Part shown: piece by piece, positions 11,962 through 21,975 of the stretch
Position numbering within the stretch: the first letter of the stretch is position 1
Layout of the letters: the number at the start of each line of letters is the position of its first letter
Source of the DNA: Triticum aestivum
Lineage: Eukaryota; Streptophyta; Magnoliopsida; Poales; Poaceae
Direction: 5' to 3'
Assembly: GCF_018294505.1 (NCBI RefSeq)
Contig: NC_057808.1
Coordinates: 229,459,780-229,523,779, forward strand
Length of the DNA stretch: 64,000 nucleotides
The notes under the pieces: generated by a model
Database searches by the model: none
Seen by the model: the letters and a program-made list of their open reading frames with translations, nothing else
Told to the model about the DNA's origin: nothing
Position numbers and translations under genes: made by a program

Positions 11962-13535
11962 TGATGCTACTTGTGAGATGCGTTGGGATTTCCCCGAAGA
12001 GGAGGGGATGATACAGCACAATAGAGATAAGTATTTCCCTCAGTTATGAAACCAAGGTTATCAATCAAGTAGGAGAACCAAGCAACACTATGTAAACATC
12101 ACCTGCACACAAACAACAGATGCTCACAACCCAACGCATAGAGGGGTTGTCAATCCCTCAACGGTATTGAGAATTTGAGATAGATTACATTGTATGGGTT
12201 TTGATAAATAGATCTAACTAGAACACAAAATAAAATAAATAAAATAAAATTGCAGCAAGGTATTTTTGGTTTTAATATATGATAGAAAATAGACCCCGGG
12301 GCCATAGTTTTCACTAGAGGCTTCTCTCGAGAAAATAGCACACGATGGGTAAACAAATTACTGTTAGGCAATTGACAGAAAAGCAAATAATTACGACGAT
12401 ATCCAGGGAAATGATCATGTATATAGGCATCATGTCCAAGATTGGTATATCAAAACGATTCTGCATTTACTACTATTACTCTACACATCAACCGCTATCC
12501 AGCATGCATCTAGTGTATTAAGTTCATGGAAAAATGATGTAATGCTTTAAGCAAGATGACATGATGTAGACAAGATAAACTCATGATTGAAATAAATCCC
12601 ATCTTGTTACCATTAATAGCAATGGTACATGCGTGTGATGTCTCTTTCTGTTACTGAGATTGAGTACCGTAAGATCGAACCCATCACAAAGCACCCCTTC
12701 CCATGGAAAGATAAATCAATCTAATTGGCCAAACCAAACCAATAAATCAGAGAAGGAATACGAGGCTATAACAATCATGCATAAAAGAGTTCAAAGAAAA
12801 CCCAAATAATATTCTTGGATAGATCTGATCATAAACTCACAATTCATCGGATCCCAACAAACACACCGCAAAAATTCATTACATCAAATAGATCTCCAAG
12901 AACATCAAGGAGAACATTGCATTGAAGATCAAAAAGAGAGAATAAGCCATCTACCTGCTAACTACAGATCCGTAAGTCTGTGGTAAACTACTCACGCATC
13001 ATCAGAGGGGCAACAAGGATGATGAAGAACCCATGCGTGATCGTTGCCCCCTCCGACAGAGTGCCGGAAAAGGCCTCCAGATTGGATCTCGTGGTTCTGG
13101 AACTTGCAGCAGTGGAAAAGGTATTTCGTTGACTCCCCTAGGGTTTTTGGGATTTTAGAGTGTTTATAGAGGTGGAGGTAGGTCAAGGCGGTGCCCGTGG
13201 GCCCCACTACCCACCAGGAGCGCCAGAGGCCCCTTGCGCGCCCTAATGCCTAGTGGGCCCTACGAGCCTCCTCTCGTGGCATGTAGAAGCTACAAGGGTC
13301 TCTTCTTGCCACAAAAAATCTCCAAAAAGTTTCATGGCGTCTGGACTTTGTTTGGTATTGGTATTCTGCAAAGTAAAAAAAGAAGCAAAACAATAACTGG
13401 CACTGGGCACTAAGTTAAATAGGTTAGTCCCCAAAAATGATATAAAATTGCTAGTAAATGTATATAAAACATCCAAGATTGATAATATAATAGCATGGAA
13501 CAATAAAAAATTATAGATACGTTGGAAATGTATCA
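11962..13535 (-). repeat. LTR of a reversed Athila-like gypsy element (1574 bp)
   Basis: On the minus strand it starts TGATACATTTCCAACGTATC at 13535 and is collinear with the solo LTR at 46404-47986 over most of its length (shared GGGGTTGTCAATCCC, TCCAGCATGCATCTAG, GCAAGATGACATGATGTAGA). The left end TGATGC at 11962 is chosen as the last CA of the LTR. It is inserted in the gag fragment to its left. To its right are the last internal bases of its own element (13536-13597), ending in the polypurine-like GATTGGGGGTGC, so this is the 3' LTR. Confidence 0.75.
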
Positions 13536-13969
13536 GCACCCCCAATCTTAATTCCTGGTCATCCTCGAGTAAGTAAATGATAAAAACTAACAAAACATCA
13601 TGACAAAAAATGGGCTTTTCGTCCTGGGCGGGCTGGAGACACAGCTGCATGACATTCTTTGGGCCGTCCATGACGAAAAAAATCATGGTAGAAGCGAGGG
13701 CGAGGAAAATATCGGGGAGTTCCCGGTTAAGGTGGGTGGTCGGGGCCGAGCGATGCACGTTTCTATCGTACACATACGCGCGTGGGTGCGAGGCGTTGGG
13801 CTCTAACTGAACCCCAGCGAGGTGTTCACCTACTGAACCCGAGAGATTGCACTACAGGCCATGCGTTACTGAACCCGAGCGATCGATCCATCCCTGGCTG
13901 TTAACTGAACTCGATCGAGCGATTCCTTCGCTACTGCTGCTAACTGAAGCCGATTGAACCTGCTACCTC

Positions 13970-14400
13970 TTGATGAACAATGAGCATTGTTAGGGGTTGG
14001 ATGAATAGTTTCTGGTGGGGGTTGGATGAACAGGACCCCGTGGTAGTAGAGGCCGTTCCCGCTGGATGAACAGGACCCCGATGGAGCCGGTTGTGGGTGG
14101 ATGAACAAGACCCCGTGGAGGGCTGGATGAAAAAGACCCTGTGGAGGGCTGGTTGAACAGTAGCCGGTGGAGGGCTGGATGAACAGTAGCCCATGGAGGG
14201 GTGGTTGAACAGGACCCCGTGGAGAGGGCTGGTTGAATAGTAGTCGATGGAGGAGCGGTGGAGGCTGCATGAACAGGATCCCGTGGATGAACAGTAGCTG
14301 GTGGAGGCAGGAGGGAGACGTCGTGGATGAACAGTCGCAGGTGGAGGCTGGAGGAGTTTGACGGTGGATGAACAGTAGCCCGTGGAGTCCCGTTTTGTGG
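13970..14400 (+). repeat. Degenerate minisatellite, GGATGAACAGNANCCCGTGGAGGGCT unit
   Basis: About a dozen imperfect copies, spaced roughly 25-45 bases, of the motif TGGATGAACAG followed by a CCCGTGGAGG-type stretch. The same array recurs in copy 2 at about 49160-49600. The two overlapping minus-strand ORFs here are products of this repeat and are Pro/Ser-rich. Confidence 0.8.
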
Positions 14401-14700
14401 TACGCCACACCCCTCTCGATGATCAGGACCCCTGTTTCGACCCTAGGAGCTCCAACACAAGCCTGTTTCCTCTGTTTTGCGGTACGCCACACCCCTCCCG
14501 ATCAACAGCACCCCGTTTCGACCATAGGAGCTCGAACACAAGTCCGCTTCCTCCGTATTACGGTACGCCAGACCCTTCTCGATGAACAGGACCCCGTTTC
14601 GACCATACGCGGTCGAACACAAGGCCGTCTTCCTCCGTTTTGCGGTATGCCAGACCCCGTTCCAGCTGTTCCGTCCAAGCCAGTAGGCTCCCATTGAAAA
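14392..14700 (+). repeat. 81-82 bp tandem array, four copies
   Basis: The landmark GGTACGCCACACCCC (variants GGTACGCCAGACCC, GGTATGCCAGACCC) starts at 14399, 14481, 14562 and 14643, a spacing of 82, 81 and 81. Each copy carries GATGAACAGGACCCC or a variant and TTTCGACC. The matching array in copy 2 begins at 49602 with spacings 80, 71 and 72. Confidence 0.85.
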
Positions 14701-15404
14701 CGACCCATTTCGACCCAGTCTGTTGCCTCCCGATGAACAGGACGCGTTCCGACCCAGTCACTTGGCTCCCGGCGAACACGACGTTGTTTCCTCCGTTCCG
14801 ACCCAGCCAGTTGGCTACCGATGAACAGGACGTTTTCGATGCCTCTCCATGTACACGAGCCCTGGTCGTACGTATGCACGAGTAGGCGTCCGAGACCCCG
14901 CCCGCATGTACGTACGTGGTCGTATTTACTTTCTTGCACCCTGGTTGTACGTACGTGTGCATGATATTGACAGGACTGCGTGACATGCTACTTGCGCGCC
15001 TCTACTACAACACGTGCCCTTCCTTACTCAATCACGGTTCATCGCTGCAGCCTGCAAACAGACCGATCGTATGTACGTACACGTTCGTGACCAGAATGAC
15101 AATGCTACGTACGCTTCGACTAGGCGGGTCCCGACTGTCAGGGAGGATAAGGAGGCACTTCCTTGCGTGCGAAGTTATAGCTGGTGGGTCCCAGCTGTCA
15201 GGGGGAGAATCATTTTTTTGCCCGTAATATGGACGCACTTCCTTGCATACGAAGATGTAGCTGGTGGGTCCCAGCAGTCAGGGGGGAAACATTATTTTTT
15301 GCAAAATACGGTGGCCCGTCCGGTGGATCCCTGCTGTCAGGTGGAGGAATCATTTTTTTTGCGTAATAAGGAGGCACTTCCTTGCTGCGGCCGTGGACCC
15401 AGCT

Positions 15405-17440
15405 ATCAGCCTCTCCACGTACAGTACTCTCCCGATGGAAGTCGTTCCTTGACCACATTGACCACGCCGCGCCGAGAGCACAAGGAGGTGGACAACGGCG
15501 AGGCCTAGGAAGGGGATGGCACGGAGCCGGGGAAGACGCGACAGTGGATGCCCACACGGAGAGGAGCACGAGGGTTCACTGGTTCGGCTACGGTGTGAGG
15601 CTGCCGTCGTTGCAGAATAACATGGGGTGTGGGTGAGTAGAGGGATGGCCTAGCTAGCGGTGGGAGTAGTAGGGGGCGGTGAGGCCTCCGCGGCAGCACA
15701 ACCGGCTACGGGAGGCAGGAGCAGGCGGCACGACCGGCGCTAGTTTGGGCGGCTGGAGCAAGAAGAATAGAGGTTGAAGAAGAACTATGGCCGTTGGATG
15801 GACATCGTACGGTCACTGGAGCTAGAATCGTTCATATTGACTAAGTTGAGAAAGCCCTCCGTCCGCGTCAACTTAGTAGGTCCACAAGTTAGCCTCCCAC
15901 TATGGTGGGTCCCAGCTAGCAAGGGGAGTATTCATTTTTTGTGCGTAAATAAGGAGGCACTTCCTTGCGTGCGAAGATATAGCTGGTGGGTCTGAGCCGT
16001 CAGGGGAGGAACATTTGTTTCGCGAAATACAGAGGCCCTTCCGGTGGGTCCCAGCTGTCAGGTGGAGGAATCATTATTTTGCGCGTAATAAGGAGGCATT
16101 TCCTTGTGTGCGGCCTTGGACCTAGCTGTCAGCCTCTCCATGTACAGTCCACTTCCGATGGATGTCGTTCGTTGACCATGTTGACCATGCCGTGCCGAGA
16201 GCACTAGGGCGGTGGACGACTGCGAGGCCTAGGAAGGGAATGACACGGAGCCAGGGAAGACTCGGTGATGGTTGCCCATGCGGTGGGGAGTACGAGGGTT
16301 TACTGGTTCGGCTGCCGTCGCCGGAAAATAACAGGTGTGGGTGAGTAGAGGAATGGCCTGGCTAGCGATGCAGTAGGGTGGGGCGGTGCGGCCTGTGCGG
16401 CAGCACAACCGGCCGCGAGAGGCGGGAGCAGGCAGTCCCACCGGCGCTGGTTGGGGTGGCTGGAGCAAGAAGTCAGATATTGAAGAAGCAGCACGGCTGT
16501 CGGATTAACATCCGACGGTCACTGCTGCTAGAATCGTTTGTGGACTAAGTTGACAAAGCCTTTCGTACACGTCAACCTAGTAGACCCACAAGTCAGCTTC
16601 CAAATTTGTCCCAAATAGCATACAACCCAAAATTTCTAGCCTGTTTCAAATTAATTTGAAACTAAACATACCTTAATTTAAATCCAATGAAATTTTACCC
16701 GCACAAAAACAATGAAATTTAAAATATCAAAATCCGAAAGAAAGAAGTATTTTGGGACTAATTGCCTCTTTGCTGTATTTTTTTCATTTTACGACCCATT
16801 TATTATTACTTATAGCCCATTTTCTGGGAAGCCCAGAATGCATCCCTCCTCGTCTTGAAAGGTTTCCGGCCCAGCAGGGCGTAGAAAAGCAAGTAGGCCT
16901 ACATTGGTTATTCTTCAAAAAACAAAATAGTTGGGCTAGTCATTTTCAGAAAGAAAAAAACAAACTAGGCTGGTCATGTGGTAAACATATGAAATAAAAG
17001 CCTGGGCTAGACGGGCCACAGCTCCCGTACAACTCAGTTGATACCCTTCTGCGTCCCGAAAAGAAAAACTACGCGTTGTTGGGTCCCAACTGTCATCCTC
17101 ACCATGTACGGTCATCTCCTTATTCCTCTCGGTTGTTGACCATGTTGACAACACCAGAGGGCGGCGCCGCGATGAGCGAACCAAGGTGGAGGACGATGGT
17201 GAGGCCTCGGACGGGAATGATCTGGAGCCAGGGAATATGCACAGAGTTTTAGGGTGCGATGTGGCCACGATGCGTGCGCGGCAGCACAGCCAGCCGTGGG
17301 AGGCAGGAGCAGGCGGTCCCGCTGGCGCTGGTTTGGCTTTGGCGGCTGGAGGAAGAAGAGACTGAAGAAACACGATGGACGTTGAATGTCAATCAAACGG
17401 TCAAGGTTGGCACAAATTGTTTGTTGACTAAGCCGGCACC
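15405..17440 (+). repeat. Higher-order repeat, about 1.67 kb period, one and a half units
   Basis: A core of about 450 bases begins GGACCCAGCTATCAGCCTCT at 15405 and recurs at 16117 and 17078. Each core contains TTGACCAC/TTGACC, a CGAGGCCTAGGAAGGG box and an end motif close to GGATGGACATCGTACGGTCA. Spacings of 712 and 961 alternate because an AT-rich block (16570-17020) follows every second core. Copy 2 shows the same alternation. Confidence 0.8.
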
Positions 17441-17606
17441 AAGTAGCATACTTTTTTTATATATAGTAAGAAAAGAAAAACTGGGCTCGTTCGCCTGATA
17501 ACATTCCCGAAACTGCGACCGTTCGATCTTGCCTCGCAACTAAAACTGCGAGGAAAATGCGTTTTTCTGCCGTCCTCCTCCCAGGGAATGTTTGCCACAT
17601 AAGTGA

Positions 17607-17665
17607 CTAGCAACCTTGGTTTTCAACCAAGAGGTCTTGGGTTCGAGTCCCAGGAACTCTCAATT
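17607..17665 (+). repeat. tRNA-like sequence, probably SINE-derived
   Basis: A perfect anticodon-type arm (stem CTTGG/CCAAG at 17615-17631, 7-base loop TTTTCAA, anticodon TTC) is followed by a 5-base variable region and a T arm with loop TTCGAGT (17637-17653, box B GGTTCGAGTCC shape). No matching acceptor stem exists, and a TTCCTTCC-type tail follows. A second box-B-like GGTTCGAATCC lies at 17797-17807. This is not a functional tRNA gene; a SINE or tRNA relic is more likely. Confidence 0.45.
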
Positions 17666-18014
17666 GTGTCCTCCTTCCTTCCTCGCAAAAAAGGAAAGAA
17701 AATCAAAGACTTGAGAAGGCGTACAGAACAAGCTAGTGTGCCAGTAAAGAGACGTTGCTGAGTTTTAGAAAAAAGAGAGACGTGCTCGTGTAGTTGGTTC
17801 GAATCCAAACCTAGACTATTACTATATATGGTGCTATGCTACTCTGCAAGGAATGAAACTGACATATCCAACATCCGCTTCTCCTCTTCTCTACTTACTC
17901 TGCCTAGCATCAGAAGCTCTGGCCACAGCAACCATGTCCGGTGGCTGCTCGTCCACCTGCTCTTTAGCAGGCAACAACCAGATATGCACCTAGTCGCCAC
18001 CCATACCATCACCT

Positions 18015-18589
18015 ATGGGTCTCATCACACCCCTGCCGGCACACCCACCGCAGCCGGTTGCTCATCGCAACCCGTTGCCGTTGGTGTGGTGCCACTGCTA
18101 CATATCACGTAGAGTCATCCATCGTGTCTCAACCGCAATCCTCAACCCTGGCCGAGTCTTCTACAAATGCCCGAATCATGGGGTAATAATATGTTTAAGT
18201 GTTGTTCTATTGCTTTCAGTTGCTGATTTTTTAATAGTTTGGTTGATGATCTTCCAATTTGATTCGTGCAGAAAAGGGAAGATTCGTGTGATTTTTATTT
18301 CTGGGAAGTTGTTGATGTGGGGGAATGCAACTACGCTGATTATTTGGTTAGCCGAGGAATCCCAATACCAACAGGTTGGGGTGTTGGACAAGTGACTAAA
18401 GGAACGGCAGAAGAGGAAGATGCAAAGCAGAAGGTTAAAGATGCAGTTCCTCTGATCATGGCCTAGCAATAGCTGCTGAACGACCTTGACAGCAATGAGG
18501 AGATGAAAGAGCTTATGAAGATAATGGGCAAAATCGATGTGCTCTGTAGGATGATTGTCTCTTTATTTGCAGTGTATGTAGCACTCTGA
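18015..18589 (+). pseudogene. GRF-type zinc-finger gene with coiled coil and C-terminal hydrophobic segment, degenerate
   Basis: Exon 1 (to 18182) ends with WCHC, then NPGRVFYKCPNHG. Intron 18183-18271 (GTAATA...TCGTGCAG) is phase 0, and exon 2 opens KREDSCDFYFWEVV. Together these give the zf-GRF pattern: CxC, NxGRxFYxCP, then CxFxFW. Exon 2 reads to a TAG at 18464-18466. The same frame then goes on past a second TAG, through an acidic helix (NDLDSNEEMKELMKIMGKID) to a hydrophobic end (CRMIVSLFAVYVAL) and TGA at 18587. That is the usual layout of small plant GRF/coiled-coil/TM proteins, so the two TAGs are probably mutations. The 5' end is unclear: an ATG at 17933 is in another frame. It is convergent with the CACTA transposase whose stop lies 530 bases away. 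Confidence 0.65.
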
Positions 18590-19119
18590 TGTATTCAGTG
18601 GCTATGACATGAGCACTTTGCTGAAACTAGTAATGAATGAAACGTGTTTTGCAGGCTGGGCGTAGTGTTGTGAACATCTAATGATTTCTATTAACGAAAA
18701 TCGGGGGTATCCCCTTTTGATCATAAATAAATAAATAGCAGAGGCCCTTTTGCTAATAAATAAATAAATTAGCAGAGGACCTGTCGGGTTAGCTTTGTTC
18801 CCATTCGAAGATGTCGTGCAAGTTGCAGTCCAACAGCAAACTATGTCATCAAATTCAAGCTTCACAACCTAATATGAGTACAACTAAACATCAATGTCTT
18901 CATGTTTTAGTCGTCACACAATCACGAAACAGAAATCAACATACATGATAAGTGATGTTCTCATAGAAAAATACTAAACAACAAGTTCATCAGGTTTCAG
19001 TTGACATAGCAAACACAATTTCACATAGTAGATAAAAAGACGTCTTCTGACAGGCAAATACGACAAAAGCAATCTAACCATCATCCACAGCAGCAGCATC
19101 AACATCTTCGCCATGTGTA
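18590..19119. other. Spacer between the GRF relic and the transposase, no gene
   Basis: AT-rich DNA with small ATAAATAAATAAAT runs around 18723-18770. It probably holds the 3' untranslated regions of both convergent genes. Confidence 0.5.
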
Positions 19120-20003
19120 TCAGTGTGAATCCCAATTCCCCACAGTGTCATCTTCTTCATCCTCAATGTCCTCGAATGTTGGCTTCTTATTGATCAACTC
19201 TTGTATGTCCACAGCCCGATAGGCAATCTTTTTGCCAGCGTCATTGACGTGATGGTTCTCAAAGATATTAGGAACATCTGTGGAATCTTGTATATCAGGA
19301 GCAGTGTAAGCATCATCTTGTTGTGCAACTTCATTAAACGAATTCCTCTGCTCAAACCTTTGTAATACTCTCTAGTCATCGCTACGTGCAAATGTGTCTT
19401 CCATGAAAAATATCTATGTTGCTTGATTTGCCAAAATAAAAGGCTCCGTGGTCTGGTACGCCGCCTTGACATTGATGGATTTGAAATAATCATCAGCTCT
19501 GGGTTTTACGATCCTGCAAAACAGGTTATACCAACGACAACACAACAGAACCACACACTGATGAACCTCGAAACTGGAGATATACTGCAACTGAAAAATG
19601 TCTGTTATGTTAGCATACATTTCAGTTGTCACTTCGTCGTACTTATTCGTGCTCATGATGGCACTGTATTGTGTCTTCCTACCTTCGTCGCGTGCAAGGG
19701 TGTTGTAGCACACATCTCCAACAACGCAAGATTCATAATGTCTTACCCGAGTTTCACGACCCATTGCTAGTACATAAAGGGCATCATCAACCGCCTGCCC
19801 ATCCTCCCGCATCTTCTTAACATATGGTTAGAAAATAGATAAGCTGATCATCTTATGTACTCAATATATGAAAATACTGACAGTTCAATCCAAAAGCTTA
19901 CATGGCTCTTGAACCATTTCACAAGTCCTGCCATAACCAGTTTGTCAATGTTTCTTGGGTTTTGCGACAATAACTCCCTTTTGTAGATGCCGCACAACAT
20001 AGT
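19120..20003 (-). pseudogene. CACTA (En/Spm-type) transposase, C-terminal part (DUF4216 region)
   Basis: On the minus strand it continues the gene at 35735-38364, from which it is split by element C. Exon 20003-~19892 encodes CGIYKRELLSQNPRNIDKLV and ends at a GTAAGC donor. The next exon (from about 19820) carries the DUF4216-like block (VVLLCCRWYNLFC and YQTTEPFILANQAT, 19590-19415). The tail is acidic (FEDIEDEEDDTVGNWDSH) with stop TGA at 19120. In-frame TAGs occur at 19414-19416 (after NQAT) and near 19372, so the gene is dead. CACTA transposases cut elements at CACTA termini; this copy cannot. Confidence 0.8.
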
Positions 20004-20893
20004 TGTCAGTGTTCTGGGACCAGGGGTGCCGATACTTGCCTGCCTGTGGCCCATGGCGTGGCTCCACCAACGGCCTGGTACGGCCATCTTTAGCAGCGAC
20101 AACCCAAGACCCTCGCGAGGCGGACGGCACCAAGACCTCCCTGGGGGCAGTCTCACTAGGCTGGCTCCCGAGGGGCGGAGATATCTATGCAAGGGACACC
20201 TCGCGAGGTTCACGTGACGTGAGCCATGACAACCATGGCCAGGCGGGCGCCAGCGGGCCCAGTGTACCAGTTCCCTCTTTGGTACTAAAGAGGCAAGCAC
20301 GGGCGAGGTGTCCCGAGGCATCAGGCAAAGGTTTCCATATCGGCGTAACAAGACTAAGACCAGCAGGACGGAGGTCATCGCGGAACACACAGCGGCGTCA
20401 CCACCAGAGCCTTTGGCAGGCGAAGACCACCTTTTGTCAGGATAGCTTGTACTAGTTGTCCCCCTTCAAACTTGGCCGTTCTGGGATCCCTTCCCGCCTA
20501 ACATTTGGGAAGAGGACCAGGGCCTCTATAAGTAGGACTAGCCACCACCATAGGAGCAGGACAAAAAAGAGCACAAAAGGAAATGGGGACGGATCATTCA
20601 GATCATCCTTGCACACACAAGCTCATCGAGCCCAAGAACACCTCCCCTCCGGAGGCTGTTCATCCACTGTACTAGTTCATCCTCAGCCCACGAGGCAATC
20701 CACCACACACTGGAGTAGGGTATTACACCACGCGGTGGCCCGAACCAGTATAAATCTCTGTGTCTCTTGTTCTTTGGGTTCATCGAGCTAGGTCGTGGGA
20801 TCGTTGAGTGAGCGAGCTAGTAAGGAAAAAGTTCTTCATGCACACCCCAGAGTTCGAACCTCACAAGGGTTTGCCGGAACCCGAAATTCGACA
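20004..20893 (+). repeat. 5' LTR of element C (890 bp)
   Basis: Starts TGTCAGTGTTCTGGG and ends AAATTCGACA. A TATAAG box is at 20527-20532. It holds 88 bases (20623-20710) that are missing from the 3' LTR. Confidence 0.93.
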
Positions 20894-20913
20894 TTTGGCG
20901 CGCCAGGTAGGGG
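20894..20913 (+). other. PBS-like site of element C
   Basis: TTTGGCGCGCCAGGTAGGGG follows the 5' LTR directly, the position of the minus-strand primer site. I do not know which tRNA pairs with it; similar TGGCGCGCCAGGTAGGG sites occur in other grass gypsy elements. Confidence 0.7.
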
Positions 20914-20966
20914 TGTGTCGAAGCTTTTCCCCCGTCGATCCACGCTCCACCGCTCCGCCAGATTTC

Positions 20967-21447
20967 ATGGCTGATGCTCGTCGAGCCCGCGCTGAGCGCC
21001 GGGCCGCTCTCAACGCTTGCATCGCCCAGACGGCGCCCGTCGGCGGGCCTCCCCGTCGCTCTCCATCACCTGCTGCCAACGCCGCCACCAGCCCGACGGG
21101 AAACGAGCAGCAAGCTTCGTCGCTGCACCCCTCTGTGCGGTGGGACGGATGCACCACCAGCCTGTCGCTGACTTTGGCCGGCTCGTCGTCCCACACTCGT
21201 CACGCACCCACGGACGCACAGTCCGTGCTACTCATGGTGCGCGAGCTCCTGCGTTACCGCCCCGTCGACGACCTCTACGAAGACTGGCTGGACCGCATCA
21301 CCGAGCTCATCAGCACCGCTGGGGGCTCTCCCGCACAGTCTCTCTCGCTGCCTCGTCCACCTCCTGCTGCGGGCGACATAGCTCATGGAGCGCCTCCATC
21401 ACCTCCGCATAAAGATGTCGGCCTCGCAACAAGACGCGCGGCCCCAC
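20967..21447 (+). pseudogene. gag of element C, N-terminal part (split by element A)
   Basis: An open frame enters from 20808; the likely start is MADARRARAERRAALNACI at 20967, after the PBS. The region is Ala/Arg/Pro-rich, as usual for the N-terminus of grass gypsy gag, with a predicted acidic helix ELLRYRPVDDLYEDWLDRI near 21245-21300. The frame runs into element A at 21448; the CCCAC duplication marks the break. The rest resumes at 29870. Confidence 0.7.
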
Positions 21448-21928
21448 TGAGGGAGTCCTTGACTAAGGGGTCCTCGGGCGTCCGGCCTGTTATCCATTGG
21501 GCCGGACTGATGGGCTGTGAATACATGAAGGCCGAAGACTGTACCCGTGTCCGGATTGGACTCTACTTGGCGTGGAAGGCAAGCTTGGCAACCGACTATG
21601 TAGACTCCCTCTGATGTAACCGACTCCATGTAACCCTAGATCCCTCCAGTGTCTATATAAACCGGAGAGCGTAGTCCGGATAGGGAGATACACATTAACA
21701 TAGTCATACATGCTAGACTTCTAGGGTTTAGCCATTACGATCTCGTGGTAGATCAACTCTTGTAACACTCATATTCATCAAGATCAATCAAGCAGGAAGT
21801 AGGGTATTACCTCCATAGAGAGGGCCCGAACCTGGGTAAACATCATGTCCCCCGTCTCCTATTACCATCGATCCTAGACGCACAGTTCGGGACCCCCTAC
21901 CCGAGATCCGCCGGTTTTGACACCGACA
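21448..21928 (+). repeat. 5' LTR of element A (481 bp)
   Basis: TGAGGGAGTCC to ACACCGACA. It is followed by TTGGTGCTTTCATTGAGAG, the conserved start of the interior of this family. Confidence 0.95.
21654..21661 (+). promoter_or_regulatory. TATA box in element A 5' LTR
   Basis: TATATAAA in the context GTGTCTATATAAACCGGAG. It is conserved at the same LTR position in all three copies of this family (2576 and 29590), which supports it as the element promoter. Confidence 0.6.
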
Positions 21929-21975
21929 TTGGTGCTTTCATTGAGAGTTCCACTGTGCCATCAGCAAAGGGTCCG

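Larger units (their letters stand above)
13598..17440 (+). mobile_element. Large non-coding complex repeat, copy 1 (CACTA- or Mutator-like, unresolved)
   Basis: Collinear with copy 2 at about 48828-53200. Order of parts: leader (13598-13960, GGGCTTTTCGTCCTGGGCGG), a GATGAACAG minisatellite (13970-14400), an 81-bp tandem array (14392-14700), a spacer, then a higher-order repeat (15405-17440). Relative to copy 2 it lacks about the first 130 bases, which in copy 2 carry TTCTATGACGA/TATGACA subterminal-like motifs, and it abuts truncated gypsy DNA. ORFs as long as 208 codons exist but follow the repeats and carry no domain. No transposase is seen. Confidence 0.65.

Noticed and set aside
13970..14400. 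CRISPR-like array
   Set aside because: Repeats are imperfect, spacers are not unique or of constant length, and the context is a plant transposon.
13866..14492. Overlapping minus-strand ORFs of 156 and 208 codons
   Set aside because: They follow the GATGAACAG minisatellite; composition is Pro/Ser repeats and the counterpart in copy 2 is no better conserved at protein level.
17607..17665. Functional tRNA-Glu gene
   Set aside because: No acceptor stem and a degenerate D arm despite good anticodon and T arms.
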